Shown: piece after piece, positions 11,741 to 22,861 of the stretch
How the letters are laid out: each line of letters begins with the position of its first letter
How positions within the stretch are numbered: the stretch's first letter is position 1
DNA from: Clitopilus passeckerianus
Taxonomy: Eukaryota > Basidiomycota > Agaricomycetes > Agaricales > Entolomataceae
Direction of reading: 5' to 3'
DNA length: 64,000 nucleotides
Assembly: GCA_944990035.1 (NCBI GenBank)
Contig: CALYLX010000035.1
Location: 124,001-188,000, forward strand
The notes under the pieces: generated by a model
The model's database searches: none
Seen by the model: only the letters and a program-made list of their open reading frames with translations
What the model was told of the DNA's origin: nothing
Position numbers and translations under genes: made by a program

Positions 11741-13845
11741 TGGGGAAAGCAATGGCATCGATGGTACCATCGAGAATCAAGGTGGAGGGTCGTAGATAGG
11801 CGGGCTCGCATTAGGGAAGGTTTGGTGGGGACAAAGAAAGCTGCATGGTCATGGTGTGGGAAGTGGTAGGTGCTTCCCCCTTCACGACGCAAGTAAGGTT
11901 GACTTCGGTCAGAAACGAGAGTCTGATGGGGAGACTGCTTGGACGGGGGTCCGGAGTACGAGCTGCTGAGTACCCAGGATGAAAATTACGCAGTCTTATG
12001 GTTGCAGCCGCAAGTCGCGTTTCCGCAAGTTGGGGTTGGTACAGTCTTCTTGTGGCTAGAAGCAGCTTATAGCGAGCGGGATGTGCCAGCATGCCTGGGA
12101 TACGCAAGCCGAAGTCCTGTAGGTGTAGACTTCACGATCTACGCCGTTGAACAACTGCTGGGTGCAACAGATCAGTATTGGGAAGCAGAAAACGCAGGAA
12201 AAGCTTACAATAAGAGCGCTACTCCTCCCGTTGCGCATAGGTTCGTTTGCCTCCTTTCCGTAGGTCAACTACCCATAGTCATAGCACATTGAATCGCAAA
12301 AACTTGTCCTTCAAAGTCGGTGATCAGTCTACTTGTCTTAGACTCAAAGAAGACGATGAAGAACGTACCCAGAAACCATTCGTTATCGCTTCATTACAAA
12401 TTGAGGTCCTCTCCTAGGCACCCATTCCCCGAATAACTCGGCAGTCGAGAGAAGGCGCCAGGTGAAAATGTGTTGTAGAGTTGAAATACAAATGAGACGC
12501 CAGAAAGGACCGCTTGGAGACGAGGGGAGGGGTTGACCGGTGGGTTCTACGACTTGAGGTCGTATGGTCGAAGTAGGAATGGGGCTGTTGATATTGGCAG
12601 TAAGCACCATCTTGATGTTGAGTTCAATGCGCGGGTTTCTTGCGTCAGGCGGAACGGAAGGCGAGCAAGAGCTAAGGGTTGCGGCAGTATTGTTGGGCCT
12701 CTACTCAGAAGGCGAAGGAAGAGAAAATGTACGGAATGTACAGGGAAGGGGCATTGAAGGAGAGGGAGAGGGTTTATCGGCCAGTTTAGGATGTGTCGTT
12801 GGATTGTGAGAGTAGGAAGGGACGTTGATATTGGTGGTAAGGGAGATCTTTGGTGTCCAGTTCGGTGGGGGTGGTTCTTGCTTTAGGGTGGATGGGTGGC
12901 AAGCAACAGCTGGGTGTTGACGATGTTTCGCTGTCGGATGGTGCAGCGACAGCCAGGAAGTACTAGGACGGTAAGAGGTGGACGATGCCATCCGTACTGC
13001 AGCCAGCTACACCCAAAAAGTTCGGGATTTGGGCCAGTATAGTTCTGACAAGAGCAGACGACTGCAATGGTAGTCGACAGCTACAGCAAATGCCGGATAT
13101 CCTCCCCTGGTGACAGAGGAAGGGTTGGGTTGGAGAGAATGTCGTGAGGAGTAGGCTTAGGCGTGCCGTGCCCAGCCCAACGTTCACGAAGCTGATGCAA
13201 ATCGCCTTCACTTCAATGAGAAAAGATTTTGGCCTAAAAACGCTGAATTAGACCGAGGAAGCACGAAAAAGTCGAGCAGGAGGACGTACGCGCTTCAAGG
13301 ATTCTTTTCACGACTGTGCGCATCGTGGCTCTACGTAGACCATGAGAGAGTTACTGTTCACGGCAGGTTGGTTTGATAGTCGTGAGGGCATCGACGTTCC
13401 GAAGCATGCTGATGGCAGCACATCGAGGTATACGAAATCTTGCGGTTCATCCGAGTCTATTAGCAGATGGAGGATAGGGTGGAGGTCGTGCTTTTGCGAC
13501 CAAGACAGGTTTGCGCGAGTGGGAAATACCCGAACCGCAAGCCTCCTACGTTGAGCCTGAGCGTCAAGGCAACCTTCAGCAGGTGTGTTGAACTGTATAT
13601 CTCTAGACTGGGGTGAGTCAAGAATCTATTGCAAATCATGAGCAACAGTCCAAGAGAAGTATGAGAGGTAAAAAAGGACGCACCATCGAAAAACATCCCG
13701 TCTTTCAGCGGAAATCTGCGGTTTGAAGCATTGGTTTCAGCTGCCGGGGATGCATCGAGTTTTAGTCGAAGGAGCGGAGAGATAGACGTGAAGGCGAGGA
13801 GGAACTGAGCGAACTGAGGAAAACGAGCCTGAGAAATAGTTGGAT
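11741..13845. repeat. Spacer repeat copy S3
   Basis: Full-length spacer copy with landmark AGCGAGCGGGATGTGCCAGC at 12071-12090. Its central part appears internally duplicated: two versions of the segment reading T-x-N-I-N-x-P on the minus strand lie near 12.6 and 12.85 kb. No intact reading frame. Confidence 0.55.
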
Positions 13846-13903
13846 CACGTGGGCTTATTTGATGGGCGCTTGTGGTCTAGGGTTAGGAGTTCGAAAGGCG
13901 CTC
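13846..13903. promoter_or_regulatory. CACGTG box plus conserved ~40-nt module (copy at S3)
   Basis: CACGTG at 13846-13851 and the element at 13864-13903, same 18-nt offset and same core as at 8.6 kb (TGGTCTAGGGTTAGGAGTTC). Confidence 0.55.
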
Positions 13904-15549
13904 ACTTCCCTCCCTCACTCAATCAATTCAATCTGGTCTAACTATCTCGATGCAACGGTCTTTCCCTGGCTCTGTTGACCCGCAAGCACAATAGAGAAGC
14001 CTCAAAACTTGCGCGTAGCTCGTCTTCCGGAGAAACTAGAGTGGACTGAGGACCCTTTTCTTCGTGTCCCGACTACCGGACCAGAAGCTTGCTCGTACGT
14101 ATCCTGGATTCATTCCTCGGCAAACGCTGGACTAACGAATCACTTCTATCAGACACTTTCTCCTAAAGTATCGAGTTCGACTTTCCACTATCGTTGTCAA
14201 AATTCATTCCTTCCCCTCATGATCGGCACGCTCCACCTCTGGGCCATTGACAGGGTTGTATGAAATGTATAATTTTATTTGGGGACACCAAGTTCTCCAT
14301 TCGCACGGCGACGAGCTCCCGTGACCTTGGTCCGGCCTCCGATGAGGGAGCAGAATGTCGTTGGACATGTTGCTTGCCTTCAACGCCGGGAGCATGCTCA
14401 GGACACAGACACACCACCCTCCCATACCCTCTCACCTCCCTCATCGCCTTTCAACATCCTCCATTCATCTGGATCTGAGCATCTGGGGAGCAGCCACCAT
14501 ATAGCCCCCTGGAAGGTGTGGCGAGTAAACTAGAGCTACCGGGAGCTCGAGAGACGTTAGATGCAATTGTCCCGGGGAGCATTTTATCACACACCCCGTC
14601 CACCAGCTGCTCAACCGACCACGGCCTCACCGAGTTCTACATGACACTCATCTGCCCCGCCCCCTCCCGCCCCTCCGGGGGTAGTTTTCATCATTGTCCT
14701 TGAGACTTAAGCCGTTGTCCCCTCAAACCCATTCCCGACTTCAGTACCACTCTCGAGTCGGGGTTGAATATCACTCCTTCGACTATTTTTAGAACGACAG
14801 GACCAGCAGCGACATCATTGTCACCCTTCTCTTCACGCTAAGTAGCATTCTATGCTTTGCCTCCTCCGGGATGTCAGGACCGCAAAGACATCTCGCCGAG
14901 TTGCGTCACGCGGTCGCTGCCACTAACATTACCTCCTCGACAACCCCACCGTTAATCCTAGCACTCAGGCAGGCCTCCCAGCGGCTGCATCTTTATTGGT
15001 ATCACCCCACGTCGAGGTTCGGAAGCCCAGAAGCAAGTGCTGTGTGTTTAAGTTCGGCAGTCAATTCGCCGAGCTGCAGTTTTTCTGCTGCTGCCTCGGT
15101 ACTACTAAAGGGAGAGGAGGGTACACAAAGTCCCAGCACGACGACACCGAACAATAATACACCACCTCTCGGATACTTGACGACAACTGCACCCTCGTCG
15201 ATTCCAAGAACTGGAGCCTCCGCCCCAGCTTTCCCGGGTCTTAATAGATGCTTCGCCTCAGGTTGAATGGACCCGCTGTCTAGGCGCTCATGTCGTTGCT
15301 GGTCGGGCATTTGACCGCTGAATGTCGGAAACTGCAATGTTACCAGCACCCGTAACACTGGACCAGGTGTCGGCGTCAGCAATCCCTCCTGGACGTCATC
15401 GCCATTCCTGTGGTCATCGCGGTCTCAGGGGGGATGCTCTGGCCATATCGATGTTAACAAGGGCAAGATAGATCGTTCAGGACAATACAACCGTGTCATG
15501 ATCTCACCCAGCAGTTATCAACTCTGCTCTCCAACCTCGTTCTGCTTTG
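13904..15549. other. Low-copy interval without a recognised gene
   Basis: No supported gene. The longest plus-strand frame (14871-15266) is Thr/Ser/Pro-rich with no domain. I saw no clear similarity to the spacer or NACHT blocks, so this may be an insertion or what remains of a deleted unit. Confidence 0.4.
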
Positions 15550-15960
15550 GGGAATACTGTCGCCGCTACCTCAATACGGTATCCAGAGCTCAACGATAGA
15601 CTCGCAGTCTTTCACTACGGGAGCAGCAGCTTTGGTCCCACCAATCGTGTTTATCATCCAGATGACATCTTCACCTTCGTCGTCACTGTAACTTGTACCA
15701 TCAGTGTTGTGGGGGCGGCGGAATTTACCAACTTCAAGGCTTGCGAACCCCAACATCGATAAAGCCGACACTATTTGCCAGCAACTGCAAGACCCACCGT
15801 TTCGCTGGTCTCGTGCCTTCTCGCCATGCCACGAAACCTGGACTCGTTCATAGTTACCAAACCAACCTTCCATGAACAACAGACCTTACATTGCCCACGC
15901 AGCTCCACGAGGCGGCTGCATAGAGGTGTTCAAGTAGAGATCAGAAGAAGGGAGGAAGGA
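15550..15960 (+). repeat. Inverted fragment of the spacer repeat
   Basis: Plus-strand sequence here (for example reading L-A-M-P-R-N-L-D-S-F-I-V-T-K-P-T at 15.8 kb) matches the minus-strand reading of spacer S5 near 27.25 kb (L-A-M-P-R-N-L-N-S-F-M-V-T-K-P-T). It is thus a piece of spacer in reverse orientation to the array. Confidence 0.6.
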
Positions 15961-15979
15961 AGGAAGTAGACGCACGAGC

Positions 15980-16310
15980 TTCGACAATGGCATTATCTTC
16001 TCCTAGCTTGCCTAATAGTTTGCCTAACTTTTCTTCTACCAATCGACGTTGTCTTTCTTTCGGAAGGTCGTGGTACAACGTCAGAAACCTTCATATCTCA
16101 TTAGATTTCTGCTGAAAAGGTAAGATATTATGTACATACGGTTAGCCATAACTTTGGACTTGGTGTCGTTGTCTTTCATGATCCCTGGTGAGAAAAGATG
16201 CACAAGCGCTGGTCGGCGACGGGTGGGGAAAAGCGTCAGGATTCGGAATGGCCAGGTCAATATGGGCACCAGGCGGGCGCTTAATGTCTAGAGTTTAGGA
16301 GTTCGAAAAG
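15980..16310 (-). pseudogene. 5'-end fragment of G1 with degenerate promoter module
   Basis: Copy of G1 positions about 2735-3066: end of exon 1, start codon region (M-K-D-N-D-T-K-S-K) and upstream element (16275-16310, degenerate; CACGTG changed to GGCACC). The reading frame is shifted after the start. It continues into a copy of the 3.1-3.6 kb intergenic repeat, so the G1 5' end, intergenic region and NACHT gene were duplicated as one block. Confidence 0.75.
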
Positions 16311-16836
16311 TCCTAGGCCTGCGATTCGTCTCGCAGGTCTGAATCGCCCTATCCTCGGCTCTGGTCTATATAGTCGAGCTGCATACTCAGTATGCCGGTA
16401 TGTCAGTGACTCGCAGGGTTTCTGAAGCCTCTAGCTTTGGTGACAACACGTTTTGTTGTAGAGTCAACTTGATCATGACACTTACATTCTATATTAGTTT
16501 CCGGCGCGTCTCATCACCCCCCGGTTCGTTTCCGACCCCCTCGTTGTAAGGACTTTACCAGCCAATTTTATATTGTCTGCCAAGACGGATATCCCACTCG
16601 CAGGTGCTGAGGGCTCCCCTTGATGGGCAGGAGCCAGTGTAGTAAACGTCAGGCGAAGGATTAGGTGTATAATATGCTGATGTGATACATAGGAAAGTTC
16701 GATCTACATCATCGACGTCTACAAATAAAGAGAACTATATGCATGGGCACGGATAAATATGAATGACAACCTTTGATTGGGTTGCTTAAATACGTAGAAC
16801 GATGCTGGTAAGACAACGAGCATACCTTCCAATCCT
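16311..16836. repeat. Copy of the 3.1-3.6 kb intergenic repeat (3' flank of NAC2)
   Basis: Matches 3150-3600 in order and orientation. No gene. Confidence 0.6.
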
Positions 16837-19184
16837 TCAACATCTCCGCTTCTTACCACTGTCAGCAGCAGCTTGCTTTAATTCCTTCTTGCCGCTGGTG
16901 CAAGCCTTGACCATAGATACTGGCTTGGCCATCTGTGAGTGGGATGCATCGTTAGCTACTGCCTTCGCCATGGAACGAGTGATGCGTTGAGAGCCAGAAG
17001 CGGCAACGGGCATTGGTGCCGAATCGACTTCACAACCTCGCTTCTTTGAGTTACTGCGGAGGGATTTGGGTGGTGGTACGTTAACTTTGTACATGTCTGC
17101 CTGTGTTGTAGCTGACAGTTCGTCAGCATGTCCATCCCAGGGTGTTGGAGGTGCATCAAATCCGGATGGGAGGCTGACATATTGTTCATTCAACGGAGGA
17201 GAGGAGACAGATGTTGGAGACGGACCGGTATGGGCATTGAGACGCCGCTCAGGGAAAACAATCTCTCCACCCCGGAGTTCATACCCTTCAATGAATGTCT
17301 TGAAGTTGCCCATCCCGTGTTTCTACAGAGAGAAAGTCAGATTTGCTGGGACCGGCCCTTGATCCCGGCTACACACCTTCAAGAACCCTAGGATAATTGC
17401 AACCCCACTGTTGCCACTCATCATGAGATGCCCGCTGAGAAAATTGTCCTCAAGACCCTGGCAATTTCGCTCCACCCCAAAATGAGCCAAGTCGGCGCTA
17501 CTACGAACATAGCCCGCAAACACTTCCTTATCTTCTCCGATCAAAGCTGTCAACCCTTCAACAAAACCTTGAGCTGGAGAAGGTTTGTCGTCTCTGAGTC
17601 CCAGAATAAGGTCATACGAGAACCCAATGGGGATGTATCCTAGCTCGTGTCCAAAATCTGGTTGCAGAGACTGTATAAACATGTTTCAACCGAATTGGCA
17701 GAAACCGAGAACCTGCCGCAGCCCGCTCAACACAGAAAGAGCCAGACGGGGACCGGTTCATGAGAAATTCACTGAATGAGGCATGGATGAACTGAATAGG
17801 AGGTTGTCTCGATGTACTTTCTGATGAAATTTCTAGGATTGAGTGTAGGTCCACAAGGTGGGTGTACGTGAGGGATCCAAGAGGTAGGAAGAGGTAACGT
17901 TCCAAGGAGACGAGGGACATGTAATTGGAGTCGGCATATACTTGGATAGCAGAGCTAAGACCCTTGCCGCAAAAGCACATAAGTTCAAAGATGCTGAGAA
18001 CAACGTGAAGTGATTCCGGCACTACTGAGTGCATGATGAGCATATACAATGCATCGAGCTCGGCAAATGGCGAGTGACTTGCATCAGTTGTGGTATCAAG
18101 GTTCAAGATATCTTCTAGAGCAACTCTGGGGTCCTGTCGAGGACGCTTCAAATGTCGAGCTGCAGTGGAAGCATAAATGAAGTGGCCGGAGGATTTCCGG
18201 ATGAGTGTTGAAATAGTGCCAGCCGGCGGCCACGATGAATCGAGATAGGGGTGGTTGTGCCGGATCTCCTCAAAACTGCAGTTGAGAAACAGTTCAATAT
18301 CAGCATTCGGGTTGAGCGTATCATCCAAGATGATGGTCCGCGATGAAGTGGTGAGTGGAGGACGTGAAAAGCTTGCGCGGATTTGGCGTTCCGGACGACT
18401 AGCGACAAGAAAACGAAAGGGGCAATCTGCTTGCTCTGAATAAGCGGAAATGATCTCGAGTATTTCTCGCTGCTGCGCCTCATGTCCTCTGCCCTCTAAT
18501 TCTGTCGAGCATTCGTCTAACCCATCAATGACGATAATATTCCGGGCAAAACTGCTCGTTGAAGCAACAGCCGCTAGGGGTCCAATGATTAGCTCTGTGA
18601 ACTGGGTTTGAAGGCTCTTCTTGAAGAGGCCAACGTCACGGAGTAGAGCGCGTTCAATATGAGGCCAAGTAGAAGGAATGGAGAGGGAGAGCTGATATGC
18701 GAGAGTCGGGATGAATAGTCCACAGTTGTTTCGGCCAGGTGCAGTTCGCGAGAAGTAGAAACTGGCAGCGAGCAGTCCCAACTTGTGCCAGAGCTCTGAG
18801 GACGTCTGCGCAATGGCGGACTTCCCAGCACCCGCCGCCCCGCGAAGCCACAGTATCGGCGTTGAATTTGAGCTATCATCGTGGCCACGAGCCCAGCGGT
18901 CGATTGTAGCCAGCACAACTTTCCTTGTATCTGGGTGGCATTTAGGGGAATCGAATCGCTCCGCTGAATTGAACAGGGCACCAAAAGAAACATGTTCCTT
19001 GAGAATTTCCATCGCATCTGCAGATTTGTGAGTCGGTGGCAATGATATTGACGATGCGGTTCAACATACCTTTGGGAGGAGCTTGGTTTTGTGTAACATG
19101 GAAATGTGTATCTCGCGCGGTTGTCACCGTGGAACCTTGGATATTAATGTTGATTCCCTTGCGGTCGTCCTCTGGTGGCTGCAT
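16837..19184 (-). pseudogene. NAC2: NACHT STAND NTPase gene with frameshift
   Basis: Same three-exon layout as NAC1: 19184-19070, 19017-17377 and 17322-16837, with introns of 52 nt (GTATGT..CTGCAG) and 54 nt (GTGTGT..CTGTAG). The N-terminal motif reads IQGSTVTTARDTHFHVTQN. Walker A is GAAGAGKSAIAQT and Walker B is IIVIDGLDEC. Near 17675-17680 a T-run has three Ts where NAC1 has five (L-K-H-V-F-I-Q in NAC1, L-K-H-V-Y-T-V here). This two-base loss puts the last ~100 residues of exon 2 and the 161-aa basic tail (NSKKRGCE; SGKKRRC) out of frame. The upstream frame ends at 17612. A truncated NTPase could still be made, but the full protein cannot unless this is a sequencing error in a homopolymer. 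Confidence 0.85.
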
Positions 19185-21399
19185 TGGTGGAGGTACGAGG
19201 GCAAGGATGTACAAGGGCAAGGAGGTAGACGCCTATTCACAGCAATCTCGGTCCTTGATGCGTGCCACCCCATGAGGCGCAGATGTAAAGTTTAATGCGA
19301 TCAAAACTTGGTTAGGATTGAAATCTGTATACGAGGATAAACACGCCAGCAAAAGTAATCGAGCAAGTACAGCATTTGTCGTAGCAGCGTGCACATCAAG
19401 TAACAGCGATCGCACGTGTGTTGAGCAGATGGATATGACGTGCATCCATGACCCACAGGTCGAGTCTCGGCCAACATAAAGCAGTCTTCCGATGTTGGTC
19501 TCCCGACCCCAGCCCTCTCAGACTCCCCAGCTTCCCAATGTGCTGCCTTTCGCAACTCTGTCCCTCAGCACTCCATTTGATGCTCTGGAACTTCATGCCT
19601 GTCTGGTCGCCTCTGAGCATAGACGGAGATCCGCGAAAAGTAGTGAACTGCCGAGGGAAGCAGTGACGACGACGGTACCATCAGGGATAAGCTGAGGGAT
19701 TGTGGATGGAGGGGCTTGTATGAGGGAGCCGGGAAAACACGTCCGCAGGTATGTACAATCCAACCTAAACCGAAAAAAGTGGTCGAGAAACCAGGAATTT
19801 CTTCCAAGGTTCCGGCGATAGGATGGAAGCTGTATTGGTCCGCGAGAGAAGGTGAGAGAGCTGGTCTTAGCGAATCTGACATTGACTCCGATGTTGGTCC
19901 TGCACGGAAGTCAAGAACATAGGCTGCTAAGTGGCGAGGACGAAAACAACGGAGTCATGTGTGTGCAGTGCTATGCATCATTTTCGCGAGGTGAGGTTAG
20001 TACGGTTTTCTTAGGGCTAGTAGGATGTACAAGGGGTAGAAAAAGCTCATGGCGAGCGGGAGGTGCCATCATGCATGGGCCATGGGGTGCGTAAGACGAA
20101 TTCCTTGAGCCTTCAGAATGACCGCTAGATGCAGTATTTCAGTATTGGTAGACAAAAAGACGGGAGCAACTTACACCAAGCGCCTCTCCCACTCTTTGTC
20201 GGTCCCTCCGTTTTCTCCCTTTCCGAAGGTCGCTTGTCACCAATCGTGGTGTATTGAATTGCAAGAACCTAACGAGCAAAGTGGTTATCAGCCTACTCGT
20301 CTTCGAGTCGAAGAAGATGAACAACGTACCCGGAGGGTAGACGTTAACGCGGGATCCTGAAATGAAGCTCTCCGGGCGACTTCCACTGGATCTTCGGGAC
20401 CGAACATCTGACAAGAAGGTGGAATGACGTGTGTTCAGAAGGCACTGGAGGAGAAGATGTGTTGCGAGGTTGGGATACGGAGGAGACGCTCGAGAAGAGA
20501 GTAAAGGTTGGTTGGCCACTCTAGAACTTGACATTGTGGAAGTAAAAACGGGGCAGGCAATGTCCGCGTGCAGAAAGATCGTGGTGTCGCCTTCAAGGAA
20601 GGGGATCCTGGTGGCAGGTGGAATGTGACGAGCAAGAGGCAAGGCTTTGCTGTCAGAGTGCAATGACAACCGTGGACAGCGGGACGGCCTGGGCTCTTCG
20701 ATGACTTCTGGTTGTTGCTACCACATGTGCCCAAACGTTTGGAATCCGGGGTAGAGCGGACCAGCAAGAGCAGGCCACTAGGCTTGTAGTCGACAGCGCG
20801 CAGAAGGCGTCTGAGGGCATCCCAGGTGGCGGAGGAGAGGTTCGGTTGGATCCGATTTTGCACGCAGCAGGTCCATGCATGCACATCATGCACGGAGCCG
20901 AACCTCTCAGCTTGAACGCGTTTGAGACGGATTTTGGTCTAAATATGTGCCAGGTTAGGTTGAGAGGTAGAGAAAAGAGCAGGAGGACGTACCTTTGTTG
21001 ACCGTCTCACTCACTCAAAGAAACACAGCTTTTTGGAGCTCCGTGGACCATGAGAGGTCAGTTTTTCATGGCAGGTGGCAACCAAGGAAGAGTCGGGTTC
21101 CATGCACGTAGCCTACCCAGAAGGCAGCGCATTAACGACGTGGTAAATCTGGCAGCTTTCGGGTATAGAAGGCCTTGAGATTGTGATAGCCTAGGTTGCT
21201 TCGTAGGAAGAACACTGAATCCCCGGCGCAAGAAAACGCCTGCGAAGTAGTCAAGGCAATAGGTCGGGGGTAGGCTAGAGGTCGTGTCATTGAGGCCTGG
21301 ACGAGTTTGCGAAGGAGGTGTGTTCAGAAGGCGTTGAGGCGAAACATAGGGCTGCCACTAAAATGATAACTAATTATGAGCGAGATGATCTCTGACGCT
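19185..21399. repeat. NAC2 5' flank and spacer repeat copy S4
   Basis: Spacer copy with landmark GGCGAGCGGGAGGTGCCATC at 20051-20070. The minus strand keeps a stretch near 20.3 kb (PPGTLFIFFDSKTSRLIT) matched in S5 (QGTFFVIFSNCKTYGLIN) and in S3, suggesting ancestral coding. No intact gene remains and the promoter module is missing from this copy. Confidence 0.55.
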
Positions 21400-21700
21400 A
21401 ACGTTTTCTTTACCTAACTCTGAATCGCCTAGTATTTTGCTTGATTTCTCTTCGACTTATCAATAACATCGGCTTTCTTTCGGGAGGTCGTAATATAACG
21501 GCAAGAACCTTCGTATCTCGTTATATATCTAAAAAGGAGATAAGGGATCGAGTACGCACCATTGACTTGCTGTTGTCTTCGACTCGGTGTCATTGTCTTT
21601 CAGGAAAAGAAATAGTCGACGATGAACAAACGCTGGTCGGCGATGGTTGGGGACAACCGTCGGAATCCGGAACTGCGAGATCTGTTAGGGCACGTGAGTC
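21400..21700 (-). pseudogene. Second 5'-end fragment of G1
   Basis: Diverged copy of the G1 5' region (TTTCTTTCGGGAGGTCGTAA; CGACTCGGTGTCATTGTCTT; CGCTGGTCGGCGATGGTTGG) ending with CACGTG at 21691-21696. The start codon is lost (CTTTCAGG in place of CTTTCATG on the plus strand), as is the ~40-nt element. Confidence 0.65.
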
Positions 21701-22861
21701 TGCGGGGCCACTCTGGATCGACGCTGACTCGGAATCTATTCCTTCTATTCGAACTATTCAAACTGCTCTATCTATCTCCAATGAACTGCACCCACGGAAG
21801 TACCTGGACCGCCGAAATTTTGCTCTATCTCCGTCATAGCAGGTCCAGCCATTGTTAAGGAATAGGTGACGGATTCAACGACCAGAACAAAGAAGGGGTG
21901 GAAAGGAGTGGGCGTAGTGAGCTTCTGAGTCGTTACTCGAATTGGCTCAAATCCTGCGTGTCTTATCCCTCTCGCCGCCAACCAGTAATCCTCTCACCCG
22001 ACCACAGCGGTCTGCCTGCGTTGCCTTTGATTCTAGTATAGTCTTGGAAGGAATCTACATTCAGGATCGCTGGTCCTATTCAATACAATCTCCACCAAGT
22101 ACTTGCTTGCCCGTTCATGAATCGCTGGAAGTGGTCTCTTTGACAGCGCCAGGAGATCGGTAAACCGCATTTGAAGGGGACTAGACTCCTCATCTGCCTC
22201 ATCTACATTTGTTCTCCTCTACCCAAGCACAAATCGCAATCAATGATAGACCATAGCTCCATTGAATTCAACAGGTACACGCCATCGTATTCAACTACTC
22301 GCAAGTCGCGGGAACTAATGGCCTTTATGCAACCCTAACATAATGATGAAACTGAACATGAATTGGAGCCGGTTTCGTGTATCATCTCTTACATGTCTTT
22401 TCTTTCTTCCCGACCTGGTGCTCCTCCTTGCCTCCAGCGCCGTGTCTCTAAATTGTCCTAGGCACTTCTTGAGTCCGAGTTCTCCTGTTCTTCCACCAGC
22501 ACTCGATGCTCCCTCAATATACATTTTCACGCCAATGTATTCAGGGTCTCGATTCCGATCCTAGGCTCTGTTGCCGTCAACTCACCCGACTACTCTTTCC
22601 ACCTCGCCTGCAATCTTTGATATGGGTAAAATTTCCGGTCTGTTCAAAGGCTATGGCGCTACCCCGTCCCGATTCAGCTCTACGACGTACAATGTCTCTG
22701 TGAACCCTACGTCGATCCTTTCCTACCACTCAGGCTTGGGCGCGACATTTATAGGCTACTATCGAACAAATAAGAAATATTGTATGGGCTTGGAAACTTG
22801 CAATAAACATGTCATAGGTATATAATATGAGAAAAACGATGTAAGAACAGTCCAAGGGCAG
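21701..22861. other. Interval downstream of NAC3 without a recognised gene
   Basis: No gene supported. The last ~250 bp (from about 22620) match 35160-35330 downstream of NAC5 (AAATTTCCGGT; GGCTATGGCGCTA; CTTGGAAACTTGCAATAAAC in this copy), so this is the 3' flank belonging to acidic-tail NACHT genes. Confidence 0.45.
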
